DNA of 64,000 bases, from NCBI GenBank assembly GCA_900491605.1, contig UESW01003904.1, positions 1-64,000 of the forward strand. Reading direction: 5' to 3'. Of the stretch, positions 1-11,021 are shown piece after piece; position 1 is the first letter of the stretch; every line of letters starts with the position of its first letter. Made by a program: the position numbers and the translations under genes. The notes below the pieces were generated by a model. The model searched no databases. It saw nothing but the letters and a program-made list of their open reading frames with translations, and was not told the DNA's origin. The stretch comes from Calamus simplicifolius (Eukaryota > Streptophyta > Magnoliopsida > Arecales > Arecaceae).

Positions 1-2476
1 TTTTTGGACCAACTAGAACCACAAGTCTAGGAGGAAAGAAATATGGTCTTGTGATTGTAGATGATTACTCTAGATTCACTTGGGTAATTTTTTAGCTCAC
101 AAAGATGAGACTTTCTCGATATTCCTGAAATTCTTCAAGAAAGTCACAAATGAGAAAAACACTACCATAGTGTCTCTAAGAAGTGATCATGGAACTGAAT
201 TTGAAAATCATTTATTTGAAAAGTTTTTGCAATGAAAATGGTATTAATCATAATTTTTCTGCACCAAGAACCCCTCAACAAAATGGAGTAGTTGAAAGGA
301 AAAATAGGACTTTAGAAGACATGGCCCGTACCATGCTATGTGAAAGTAAACTCCCGAAATACTTTTGGGCGGAAGCTATTAACACAGCATGTTACATCCT
401 AAATAGAGCATTAATAAGACCTATTTAAGAAAACACCTTATGAATTATGGCATGATAGAAAACCCAACATTAAATATTTTCATGCATTTGGTTGTAAATG
501 TTTTGTTCACAATAATGGTAAAAATAATTTAGGCAAATTTGATGCTAAATCTGATGAAGGAATATTCTTAGGATATTCAACAACTAGTAAAGCATATAGA
601 GTATTTAACAAGAAAACTTAGTTGTTGAAGAATCCATTCATGTAGTTTTTGATGAATCTTTAGCAACTCGTTCCGAAAAGTTTGATGATGAAGAAGATAC
701 AAACATAATTGAGAAAGATCTTGAAAAATTAAATATTGATGTATCTTCAGATCATGAGCAAGACGCTAAAGATAATGATTCACCTAAGGATGATGATACT
801 AACACTAATCATAATGATATAGATCTTCCTAGGGATTGGAGATATGCTTATAGTCACCCTAAGGAATTGATTATAGGTGATCCATCTCAAGGAATAAGAA
901 CTAGATCATCTATGAGAAATATTAGTAATCATCTTGCATTTGTATCACAAATTGAACCTAAAACTATTGAAGAAGCTGAAAAAGATAATAATTGGATGTT
1001 AGCAATGCAAGAAGAATTAAATCAATTCACTAGAAATAATGTATGGACTTTAGTAGAAAGACCTAAAAATCATTCTGTTATAGGATCAAAATGGATATTT
1101 AGAAATAAACTAGATGAAAATGGCATAGTAATTAGAAACAAAGCTAGATTAGTTGCAAAAGGATATAATCAAGAAGAAGGTATTGATTTTGATGAAACCT
1201 TTGCACCAGTAGCTAGATTAGAAGCCATTAGACTATTACTTGCATTTGCATGTCACATGAATTTTAACTTATTTCAAATGGATGTAAAAAGTGCTTTTCT
1301 AAATGGATTTATAAATGAAGAAGTATATGTAGAACAACCACCAGGTTTTGAAGATCATGAATTTTCAAATCACGTTTTTAAATTGCACAAAGCTTTATAT
1401 GGTTTGAAACAAGCACCTAGAGCTTGGTATGATAGATTAAGTAAATTCTTAATTGAAAATGATTTTATAAGAGGAAATGTGATAAAACATTATTTTTGAA
1501 AAGAAAAGGTAAAGATTTATTAGTAGTTCAAATATATGTTGATGATATCATTTTTGGTGCTACTAACAATCTTCTATGTCAAGAATTTGCTAAGTTGATG
1601 CAGGGTGATTTGAAATGAGCATGATGGGAGAACTCAACTTCTTCCTTGGACTCCAAATCAAACAAAGCAAAGAGGGAATCTTTATCAACCAAACAAAGTA
1701 CACAAGAGAAATTCTAAAGAAGTTTGGTATGGAATCAATCAAACCCCTCGGAACACCAATGAGTCCTTCATGCAAGCTGGACAAAGATGAAGAAGGTAAG
1801 AAGGTTGATCAAAAATATTATCGAGGTATAATCGGATCCCTACTTTACTTAACTGCAAGTAGACCAGACATAATGTTTGCTGTTTGCTTATGTGCTAGAT
1901 TTCAGTGAACCTAAAGAATCACATTTAATTGCTGTTAAAAGAATACTAAGATACTTAAGTGGAACAAAAAATGTAGGTTTATGGTATTCTAGAGACTCAA
2001 CATTGAACTTAATTGCATATACTGATTCTGATTATGCTGGATGTAAGTTAGATAGAAAAAGCACAAGTGGTGCATGCCAATTCTTAGGAAGTAACTTAAT
2101 CTCATGGTTTAGCAAAAAGCAAAATTCAGTTGCATTATCAACTACTGAAGCTGAATATGTTGCAGCTGGAAGTTGCTGTGCTCAAATCCTATGGATTAAG
2201 CGACAACTTGAAGACTATGGTATCACACTTGATAAAACACCTATAAAATGTGATAACACAAGTGCAATTAATCTAACAAAAAATCCAATTCAACATTCTA
2301 GAACTAAACACATAGAAATTAGATATCATTTTATAAGAGAACATGTAACTAATGAAATATGTCTTGATTATGTTAATACTGAAGATCAATTAGCTGATAT
2401 ATTTACAAAACCCTTGAGTGAAGAAAGATTCTGTTATCTTAGAGGAGAGTTAGGGATTTGTGATCCATTAGAATGA
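1..2476 (+). pseudogene. copia pol remnant: integrase, reverse transcriptase, RNase H (element A)
   Basis: Integrase core is readable from position 2 (VDDYSRFTWV gives the first catalytic Asp, RSDHGTEFEN about 181-210 the second, VVERKN about 289-306 the catalytic Glu), but frameshifts and stops occur near 95, 428 and 620. A long frame at 867-1499 has the copia RT signatures GSKWIFRNK, ARLVAKGY, MDVKSAFLNG and LYGLKQAPRAWYDRL. The catalytic YVDD is at 1535-1546 in a shifted frame. 1615-1908 continues the RT (GELNFFLGLQI), and 1877-2476 is RNase H with CKLDRKSTSG, LSTTEAEYVA and the conserved C-terminal DIFTKPL. Frame changes near 1490, 1610 and 1900 break the polyprotein. No single intact protein is possible; homology to copia pol is unambiguous. 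Confidence 0.93.
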
Positions 2477-2654
2477 ATTTGAAACCCCTAAGGAAATTTT
2501 ATCTAAAATTCTTTCAAATCCTTGATCTTTAAGGAAATCTTATCTAGAATTCATATCTAATTGATCTATTAAAATCCAATGATTATTTTATCAATTTTAT
2601 GATCAATATCCGGACACATTTCAGATTATCTGAAACTTTATGTTTTTGCTCTGA

Positions 2655-2850
2655 AATGGTCTCGGAGCCGACTCGGTGAGTATCGGAGTCGACTCCATGT
2701 TTCTACTGAAACTCTAGAGTCGACCCCTTCTCTGCGCGAGTCGACTCCACTTCGGGATAGTTTTCTGTGACTACCCGGAGTCGACCCCTCGCTTTGCGGG
2801 AGCCGACTCGAAGTGGTCCCAGGTCGATTTATCTAGGGCAGAGTCGACTC
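2655..2850 (+). repeat. GTCGAC-centred short-repeat array, copy 1 (element A)
   Basis: About seven occurrences of GAGTCGACTC or GAGCCGACTC variants spaced roughly 20-40 bp apart, between the pol stop and the env-like ORF. The core is self-complementary. The same motif recurs about a dozen times in the 3' LTR (4998-5320), so this array was probably derived from the LTR or the reverse. Confidence 0.8.
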
Positions 2851-2952
2851 GCCGCTCATTTCTATCATCTCAAATCATCCAAATACTCTCTCCAAAATTT
2901 TCCTGACCTTCCAAATCCTCAGAAATCCCTGATTAACCCTTCCATAGATCAA

Positions 2953-4229
2953 ATGGCCCTAAAACCCGTGGATCTAACCTTGGTGCGGCCGGGAGGAAGA
3001 GGAGGAAGACCGTGAGGCGTCCCGCTCGTGAACCTTCACCGAGCTTGGATTCAACCTCATCTTCTTCGACTCCTAGTGCTTCTCCCTCTACGGCTCCATC
3101 TCAGGTAGATAGACTTGCCGATAGAGTGATAACTACCGGGAGGAAAGTCGATTTTGAATTATTTGAGGCCGAAGGATTTCTTGTGGGGAGGCAGTTGATT
3201 GAGATGGGTTGGGAGAAGATTTGTTCTTTAGATTGTCCCTACCTACCCAGCCCTAGTCAAGGAATTTTATAAGAATCTATCTAGAGGAGACAATGGACTT
3301 GTAAGCATCATTAGAGGAAATAGAATTCAGTGACAGTGGATTTGCTTTCAAGTTGTTGGATCTTCCAGTGTCGGGTACATCTACTTTTTCTTCTGAAGAT
3401 AGAAGCCCAGCTCTATCTAGACTGCTTAACAGGGAGATTGTTGGTTTTGAAGAGGTCTTTGCTAATCAATTGTCCTTAGAATTGAGACTTCTCCACAATA
3501 TTTGTAGTAGAATCCTATTCCCAAGATTGGGAGGTTTGACTATGTTCTGAAAGAGATATATTTGTAATGGATGCTTGTGACTGGTAAACCCATTAATCTT
3601 CCAAGCATGATATTATGGTACATTGTGATTGTGGGGAAGAAGAAATTTTCTATTTGGCCACTATCATAGAATGGGTTTTGTGAAGAAAGAATGGCAGATG
3701 GAAAGGAAAAGGATGGAAGATAGAGCCGCGGACATTGAGGCACCGGGACCGTCAGTCAGACATTCTTCGCCTGTACCTCCGAGCTCTCCTGTTCCTGCTC
3801 CAGTCCCTTCCCCTGCTCCGATGGTTGATCAGCCATCATCTTCATCTGTTGGTTTCTCAGAACTTCAGTTAGGCAGCTTAAAGGTCTTCTTGATGATCAG
3901 GCAGATAAATTGAAATCAGAGTTTGAAAACAAATTTATGAATCTTAAAGAAACTCTTTACTCTTTAGATGATCGGATCACCAAGATTGAATCAACCTTAG
4001 CACTTCATCTGAGTCTTTAAGTGGAGACCTAAAGAATATCTTTGAAGAACTTAAAGACGTCTGTGGAGATGGTGAAACATATGCAAAATGCAATGCTGAA
4101 CTCCAAGACAAAATATTGACTGCTTGCACTTTTGTAGATGAAAGACTGAAGGATTATGTCAAGATTCAAACAGATGGAATGAAAAATATTATAGATCACT
4201 TAACTAGGATTGTAAGGACTCACTTTTGA
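2953..4229 (+). pseudogene. SIRE env-like third ORF (plant transposon protein domain), broken
   Basis: First plausible ATG at 2953 (MALKPVDLTL), then a proline- and basic-rich N-terminus in a shifted frame from 3012 (RRPAREPSPSLDSTSSSS). The middle (about 3130-3640) reads KVDFELFEAEGFLVGR, VKEFYKNL and LRLLHNICSRILFPR over two or three frames, which I recognise as the putative plant transposon protein domain common in the extra ORF of SIRE elements. A Pro/Ser-rich linker follows (about 3740-3850), then a charged heptad-like stretch (about 3880-4225), probably coiled coil, ending at TGA 4227-4229. At least four frame breaks are visible. The envelope-like label is traditional for this position; no signal peptide or transmembrane segment is evident. 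Confidence 0.75.
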
Positions 4230-4647
4230 TGTATTAGATGCTTAGTCTTTACAATGTAATGAAGTTCATTTATGTTTTACATTTTGATACATTGATGTAA
4301 TGAAAAGTCTATTTTGAATGCTCAATGTAATCTGAGTTTGAATGTACTTCTCTATTATCAATGAATCTCAGATTTGTTAAACATATCTTGAATGAATGAA
4401 TGATTATGTTTGATGCATCTCTACCTTTTTGTTGATAACAAAAAAGGGGAGAGTTTTATAACTGTATATGCATCATGAAATGATGATTGAATGAATAGAA
4501 TAAGAATGAATGGGATATTTAATTGAGTTTCATAGGGGGAGCTACCTCATTCAGGGGGAGCCTAAGCCTAACTATGAAAATAAAATAAATTCTTTAATCA
4601 ATCATGCATATACTCAATGTTTTTGTCATCATCAAAAAGGGGGAGAT
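4230..4647 (+). other. non-coding tract of element A with polypurine tract
   Basis: No ORF. It contains GGGGAG motifs near 4446, 4536 and 4554, and ends in AAAAAGGGGGAGAT (4634-4647), the expected plus-strand primer for copia elements, immediately before the LTR start TGTTGG. Confidence 0.75.
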
Positions 4648-4997
4648 TGTTGGGGAGATTGTTGAGAAATTGTTGCCCCAATCTTATTGATTTTGATGAT
4701 TACCAAAAGCCATGAGTATATTAAAAGATGCAATGAGTTTATTTACATGAGCAATGAATTTATTTAGAACAATCAATGAGTATGTTAAGTATGACTTTAA
4801 TCAATTTGAAAGTAACTTCAAGCTCCATGTTTAAGCTTTCAAAAAGAAATTTTTATACTTCATATTTCAATCAATGAGTTTTTGGAACATTTCTTGAATT
4901 GATTCCTAATGACAATTTTATTGTATTCAAGTCAAAAAATTGATTTAAAATGAATCTGGAACGAATTTCAAGTCAATCAGAAAATTCTCTGATTTTT

Positions 4998-5320
4998 GAT
5001 ACGTTCCGGAGCCGACTCTAGAGTTTCAGAGTCGACTCCACTCAGTATACAGAGATTCCTGATTTTCACGAGTCGACCCCTGTGATTTCAAGAGTCGACC
5101 CCCGATTCTGTCGAGCCGACTCCATGACTGTGTGAGTCGACTCCGCTCAGACACCAGAGAGTGTTTTTCTGAGCACTTCGCGAGTCGACCCCTAACTTTT
5201 CATGAGTCGACGAGGACACCTTATTTTCGATGAGTCGACCCTTTAACTTTCTGAATATTTCTATTTTTGGTATCGCGTCTTCGAGCCGACTCGCGGAAAG
5301 CAGGAGTCGACTCCAACAAA
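4998..5320 (+). repeat. GTCGAC-centred short-repeat array, copy 2 (U3 of element A LTR)
   Basis: About a dozen GAGTCGACTC, GAGTCGACCCC or GAGCCGACTC variants, irregularly spaced, upstream of the LTR TATA box. The position fits a U3 enhancer block, but function is inference. The motif is the same as at 2655-2850. Confidence 0.8.
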
Positions 5321-5421
5321 TCTGGGCGAGATTTTTCTGAATGCCAACTCAGCGCCAACGGTAAGATTTTTAATTAACGGCTATATTTCTTTGTTTCTAA
5401 CGGCTATATTTTTGCAGAATC

Positions 5422-5429
5422 TATAAATA
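5422..5429 (+). promoter_or_regulatory. TATA box of element A LTR
   Basis: TATAAATA within the LTR, about 100 bp downstream of the last GTCGAC motif, followed by a purine-rich leader. It is a canonical plant TATA sequence where the U3/R promoter is expected. Confidence 0.6.
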
Positions 5430-6270
5430 GAGAAGCCGTTTTCAAATCAAAGATATACAATAGATCAAGAGAGAAAAAAAAAAGGAAAAACAGAGCATCA
5501 TTTGAAAAAATCCGAGATTCAAAATAGAGTGAAAGAAAAAGTGTGAAATCAAAGGAGCTTCGTCTGTGCTCAAGTTCAACAATCCAAGAAAGCTTCAGAA
5601 GAAAATCCAAGAGCTATTCAAGAGCAAATCAAAAGATTTTCAACATTCAAAGAAAGGAAGAAAAAGCTCAAATCAACTCCAACTTCAGTCCGTGAAGAAT
5701 CGAGCTGAGGCCCGATTCTACACTTCAAAGGAGTTGAGGAAAAGAAGAAAAGAAGAAAAGCTCAAAAGCCAAACCAACAAATCAGGCTTTTCTAAACTTT
5801 GTTTTATTTGATTATCTGCTCATTGAGGAGCTGTGTATTGAAAACTATTTCTATTATTTGTATCTAGTTCAATCTGGGGATTGAACTAGTGGAGGTAGTC
5901 TTACCTCGGTACAAGCTGGTATAGCTTGTGTTAGGGTTTTTGTGCTGGTGAGCCCGGAAAACCAGCTGGGTTCGTTGTGATCCCGGAAAACAACAAGTTT
6001 GAGTTGTGAGCTTGTAAAACAACTCGGCTGTAATCAAGGAAGATTATAGTGTGGACCCAAGTGAATCTTGGGAGTGGACGTAGGTGTTGGATACACCGAA
6101 CCACTATAAAATCTTTGTGTTTGCCGTGTTTCCATTGACTCTCTCTCTCTCTTTATTTGCTTTTTGTATTTACATTGTGTTTCTTCATTCTTCTTAAACT
6201 ATTTTAAAAGGCTAAATTTTTAAAGTACCCAATTCACCCCCCCCCTCTTGGGTTGCCATCTGGGCCAACA

Positions 6271-9200
6271 TATTAGTTCTTCAGATGTTCTAGTGATTCA
6301 AATCCCTAGTATAACAGCAACACCCATATTTTTCATATCAAAATGTTTGATCAACATTTTCTTAGTCTGTTTAATCATTTCAGTATTACTACCAATGATT
6401 AACAGGTCATCTACATATAAGCAGATTATCACATACCCTTCAGATAGGGATTTGGCATATATGCATTTGTCACATTCATTTATTTTGAATCCATTTGATA
6501 ACATTACATTATCAAATTTTATATGCCATTGCTTAGGTGCTTGCTTTAATCCATATAAGGATTTAACAAGTCTACACACCTTCTTTTCTTGTCCTGGAAC
6601 AATAAATCCCTCAGGTTGTTCCATGTATATTTCTTCATCTAATTCACCATTCAGAAAAGCAGTTTTAACATCCATTTGATGAATTTCAAGATTGTTAATG
6701 GCTGCAAAAGCGATTAACATTCTTATAGATGTTATTCTACTTACTGGTGAATAGGTATCAAAGAAGTCTATACCTTCTTTTTGTTTGAAGCCCTTAGCCA
6801 CTAATCTGGCTTTATACTTGTCAATTGATCCATCAGCTTTTAGCTTTTTCTTAAATATCCACTTGCACCCTAAAGGTTTCATACCAGATGGTAGGTCTAC
6901 CAACTCCCAGGTATGATTATGCATGATGGACTCAATTTCATTATTGACAGCTTCTTTCCAAAAGGGTGCTTCTGGATTAGACATTGCCTCTTTGAATGTC
7001 TGAGGTTCATCTTGTAACATATAAGTTACATAATCAGGACCAAAGACTTTGCAACTTCTTGGTCTCTTACTGCGTCTGGTTCATCTTCAGGATATTCTTC
7101 CTGATGACTACTACTAGCAGTATTATCATCATAAGTTCTTTTATTTGAACTTATTTCTAATTTCCTTTTACTTGGAAATATATCTTCAAAGAATGTTGCA
7201 TTCCTTGATTCCATGATTGTATTTTCTGTATATCAGTTATATCTGATTTATACACAAGAAAGCGATATGCACTACTATTATGTGCATATCCGATAAATAT
7301 ACAATCAACAGTTTTAGGTCCTATCTTGACCTTTTTGGGGTCCGGAATAGCTACTTTAGCTAGACACCCCCACACTCTTAAGTAATTGTAAGAAGGCTTC
7401 TTTCCTTTCCATAACTCATATGGAGTCACTTCCTTCTTCTTAAGAGGTATCTTATTAAGAATATGATTTGCTGAGAGAATTGCTTCTCCCCATAAATTCT
7501 GTGGTGTACCAGAATTTATTAACATAGCATTCATCATTTCTTTTAATGTGCGGTTTTTACGTTCCGCAATTCCATTAGATTGAGGCGAATAAGGAGCAGT
7601 AGTTTGATGAATAATGCCATGCTCCTGACAAATTCGTCAAAAGGTGCATCATATTCACCACCTCTATCACTCCTTATGGCCTTAATCTTTTGCCAAGTTG
7701 ATTTTCAACTTCATTCTTATAACATTTAAACATTTCTAAAGCCTCATCTTTAGACTTTAGTAGATACACATAGCAGTATCTTGTTGAATCATCTATAAAT
7801 GTTATAAAATACTTTTTACCTCCTCTAGTTTGAATTGACTTTAAGTCACATAGATCACTGTGAATTAAGTCAAGAGGTTCAGTATTTCTTTCAACTGATG
7901 GAAATGGTGTTTTTGCTAACTTAGCTTCAACACACACTTCACACTTGTAATGTGGATCGATTTCATGATTAGGTAATAATTCTAATTTCATTAATTTTCG
8001 TAATGAATTAAAATTCGCATGTCCTAATCTATCATGCCATAAACAAGAGGAGTCAATCATATAAGCAGAAGAAGAAGCTTTATTCATTTCAAGGTTTCTG
8101 TGTACAGTCATTACATTCACCTTGAATAATCCATTATTCAAGTAACCCCTTCCAATAAATATCCCCCCCTTAGTGAGTACAAATTTATCAGACTCAAAGA
8201 CCATCCTAAAGCCATGTTTGCTTAGGAGGGAGCCTGATATGAGATTCTTCCGGATGTCAGGGACATGTAGCACATCATTCAGTAGAAGCTCCTTGCCAGA
8301 TGTCATCTTCATAACGATGCGGCCAAGTCCTTCTATCTTGGATGTAGCGGAGTTACCCATGACCAAATTTCTACCATTGATAGGAGTATATGATGAGAAC
8401 ATACTCTTATCAGAGCAGACATGTCTGGTAGCTCCAGTGTCGATGTACCACTCATTTGCTTTGTCAACCATGTTTGCTTCAAATACAACAGCTGACAGCA
8501 TCATCTCGGATACCTCTTTGGATAGGGTTTCAGTAATGTTGACTTCTTTCTTTTCTTTATCCTTGAAACGGCAGTCCTTGGATTTGTGTCCTTGCTTTCC
8601 ACAAACAAAGCACTTTCCCTTGAATTTATATTTCTTTGGATTGCCCTTCTTCTGTTTAAAGCCTTCGCCTGGAAACTTGCGTTTCTTCTTCCCTTCTATG
8701 AGGTTGGCCTTTGGCTCAGCAGGTTGTCCTCCTGCCTTCTTTCTTGGCTCTTATTGTCCTCCTCGATCCTTAGGCGGACAATTAGGTCTTCAAGTCCCAT
8801 CTCCTTCCGCTTATGCTTCAGGTAGTTCTTGAAGTCCTTCCATAGTGGTGGTAGCTTCTCTATGATGGCAGCTACCTGGAATGACTCGCTGAGAGACATT
8901 CTCTCTGCATGTATCTCATGCAGGATGATCTGGAGCTCTTGGACTTGCTCCATAACTGTTTTGTGGTCGACCATCTTGTAGTCTAAGAACCTTCCAACCA
9001 CAAACTTCTTGTGTCCAGCATCCTCTGTCTTGTACTTTTTGTCCAGGGATGCCCATAACTCCTTGGCAGTAGCAATACTACTGTACACATTGTACAGGGT
9101 ATTGTCCAGACCATTCAGGATGTAAGTTCTTGCAAAGGAAGTCTGAGTGCTTCCATGCCTCCACCGCAGCAATGACTTGCTTGTCGGTCTCCCCTTCCTT

Positions 9201-9356
9201 CAGGACAGGCGGATCTTCATTCAGCACTCTGACCAGGTTCAGAGTTGTGAGGTAGAACAGCATCTTCTGTTGCCACCTCTTGAAGTCCGTGCCAGAGAAT
9301 TTCTCCGGTCTCTCGGCTTGAATGGATGTCGTCATAGTAGCCATCTGCAGCAGCAC
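6271..9356 (-). pseudogene. copia gag-pol remnant of element B
   Basis: Reading downward: gag N-terminus 9078-9356 (AERPEKFSGTDFKRWQQKM) and gag body 8696-9172 (UBN2 type); zinc knuckle CFVCGKQGHKSKDC near 8570-8610; protease WYIDTGATRHVCSDKSMF near 8410-8450 with the DTG triad intact; GAG-pre-integrase and integrase core 7674-8504 (WHDRLGHANF, DLCDLKS, FIDDSTRY); integrase C-terminus 7157-7537; RT 6298-7020 with GCKWIFKKK, MDVKTAFLNG, LYGLKQAPKQW and the catalytic LYVDDLL. Frame breaks occur near 9100, 8700, 7660, 7200, 7020 and 6310, so the polyprotein is not continuous, though catalytic residues are well kept. The RT ends at the insertion of element A. Confidence 0.92.
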
Positions 9357-9386
9357 TTCCGTGGTAGCAGGAAATTGTCTTAAGAT

Positions 9387-10570
9387 TGTTGGTGGGTGTT
9401 TGGCAGATGGTGGCTACCTAATGAATCAGACTGAGGCTAGAGTTTCACTCTATGTCCTTAAGACAATTTCGTCCCGCAATGGTGCTTACGGTCAGTATGA
9501 CGATTGTCTCCCAGGATACAACAGTCTCCTTTTGATGAAAGCAGCACTACAATTCACCAAAACTTTCGAACCAAGAATGCTACTCTCTTTTCAATGCACT
9601 ATTGCTATACTATCCTTAGGAAAGTATGCAAATGCCTAAGAGAGAAGAAGACTAGAATTGATTCAAATTGAACTCAATTCGGAATGGCTTGGGATGAATG
9701 AAATGCTTAGGTCTAGGGTCCTATTTATAGGTTTTTAGGTACCCTTTGGAAGCAACCCTACGAATTTAATTTAATTTAAATTCTATCAAAGGATGTGAGG
9801 GTTAAGGGCTTATCACCCTTGATATGCCCTTTAGACATCGTGATCTTCAGATCAGGCGATCGGATAAGCCTTTTCATGGCTGTGATCTGAAGATCAGCCG
9901 ATCAGATAAGCCTATCCTTATCCTGATAAGCCTTTTCATCATCGTGATCTGATGATCACGTTATCAGATAGGCGGTTACATGTCTTTGATATGCTTTTCA
10001 TGATTGGACCGTTGACTTATCTCCAACCGACGATCCTTATCACCAATCGACGATCGAACGGATGCCTTATCACCAACCATCCTATTGACTGATCAACCGA
10101 CATCCTGTTGACTGGTCAAACGTGTCAGTCATTGGATTGATCGCGATTGTGATTTGATCACCGCATCTCGACCCTTCATCCGATCGATCAACGATCAATT
10201 GATCTCAGCCCCTTATCTTGATCCGATCAGTCTCTACCGTCGGATCATGATCTAAAAAATTTAAAGCCCCTCAAGCTCCTCGCGACGATGCGCACGTGCA
10301 CCTACAAAGCGCCCTTCGCACATGCGTACGCGTGCGCGAGGTGTGCGTGCGCGAGGGTGATGCGCATCACCCTCAAGCTCTCCACTTATGGTGAGCCTAA
10401 GGAACTTAAGCTTCAAGGAAGTGGTTTCCATATAAGTGAACCTTCCTTTCTTGTTCCTTTCGATATGGGACTAAATGTCCCCGCAATTTCTCATTCACTC
10501 ACTAAAGGGCGGTGATGGGCTTTCAAGGCCCATTAGGGTATTTAGGCGTATTTTGGCCCATTACCCAATA
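9387..10570 (-). repeat. 5' LTR of element B
   Basis: On the plus strand it starts TGTTGG at 9387 and ends near CCCAATA at 10570, the counterpart of CCCAACA in the sister LTR at 14898. Length about 1.18 kb, against 1.17 kb for the 3' LTR of C. It contains an array of short palindromes of the GATCTTCAGATC type (about 9838-9970) and a GC-rich alternating purine-pyrimidine stretch (about 10284-10370). Confidence 0.85.
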
Positions 10571-11008
10571 GTACTCACCAGAAACTTTTAGGATAATGCA
10601 TGGGGATGAGCTCAACATCAAAGTAGCAAACTGGAACCCAAGATCACCAAACTACACTTAAAATGCGGAAGAACACCAAAATGAAAGTGGAGAAATGTAA
10701 GCAAAAGCTTGCATATCGATGAGATTGAAGAGTTGATTAGCTTGGTTTTGTACTATTTAGATGTTATGCACAACATTGAGGTTAAAAATATTTGCAGGTC
10801 TACAGATGCAAGGTAGTGTAAAAAACCGTACTTACTGCTACTTTCTATGGAGATGAACCATATATTTCAAGCGGCTCGCCGTGAAAAATTACCTTTGTAA
10901 CTTGATCATCGCAATAAGGTGCAGTCTTAACAACTGAGAACTGCAGTCTTCAATCACATTATTCTATTATTTATTAGCTGATATGCTAGAATAGTTTTTT
11001 AGTATCAG
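10571..11008. other. old host DNA between element B and LINE-1
   Basis: No complete gene. It continues, after removal of LINE-1, into 13345-13726. It holds one exon-like minus-strand frame at 10845-10940. Confidence 0.5.
10845..10940 (-). pseudogene. candidate terminal exon of an unidentified gene
   Basis: On the minus strand, an acceptor CTGCAG is followed by an open frame of 31 codons and TAG at 10845-10847, beginning FSVVKTAPYCDDQVTKV and ending YGSSP. The composition is protein-like and the frame is exactly 96 bp from acceptor to stop. I do not recognise the family. Two further exon-like segments on the same strand (13328-13408 and 20531-20728) lie upstream and are separated from it by LINE-1 and element C. 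No splice link between the three was established. Confidence 0.3.
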
Positions 11009-11021
11009 GGCGGCTCATGGT

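Larger units (their letters stand above)
1..6270 (+). mobile_element. SIRE-type Ty1/copia retrotransposon A, 3' part
   Basis: A plus-strand copia element that enters the window inside its integrase. Order: integrase, reverse transcriptase, RNase H (to 2476), a short-repeat array (about 2655-2850), an additional env-like ORF (2953-4229), a non-coding tract ending in a polypurine tract (4634-4647) and a 3' LTR (4648-6270). An extra ORF between pol and the 3' LTR plus a long LTR is the hallmark of the SIRE/Maximus lineage. The right end, ending in CCAACA, abuts TATTA at 6271, which continues element B's RT gene on the minus strand, so A is inserted in B. The left LTR and gag lie outside the window. 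Coding regions are frame-broken, so the copy is not autonomous. Confidence 0.9.
4648..6270 (+). repeat. 3' LTR of element A (SIRE type, about 1.6 kb)
   Basis: Begins TGTTGG directly after the polypurine tract and ends CCAACA at 6270, a perfect 6-bp terminal inverted repeat. A second possible start is TGTTGCCCCA at 4671, which pairs with the end TGGGCCAACA at 9 of 10 bases; a short duplication of GGGAGATTGTTG at the border creates the ambiguity. U3 carries a GTCGAC repeat array (4998-5320) and a TATA box at 5422-5429. The terminal block CACCCCCCCCCTCTTGGG near 6236 is shared with the SIRE LTR fragments at 57663 and 60040. Confidence 0.85.
6271..10570 (-). mobile_element. Ty1/copia retrotransposon B, 5' half
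   Basis: Minus-strand element: 5' LTR at 9387-10570, then gag, protease, integrase and part of the RT down to 6271, where element A interrupts it. The missing RT tail, RNase H and 3' LTR must lie beyond A, outside the window. It is the same family as C (13727-20491): both LTRs read from the transcribed end as TGTTGGGTAATGGGCC, and the coding regions align almost base for base (6290-7600 with 16340-17600). The RT resembles the Ivana/Oryco group, but the lineage is an inference. Confidence 0.9.

Noticed and set aside
2655..5320. GTCGAC arrays as a CRISPR-like or centromeric satellite
   Set aside because: Spacing is irregular, spacers are not uniform, and the arrays sit inside a copia LTR and internal region; no cas genes, and the setting is a plant genome.
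10288..10515. 75-codon Cys/Ala/Arg-rich plus-strand frame
   Set aside because: It lies within the LTR of element B and reflects the GC-rich alternating tract; no homologue recognised and no conservation in the sister LTR.
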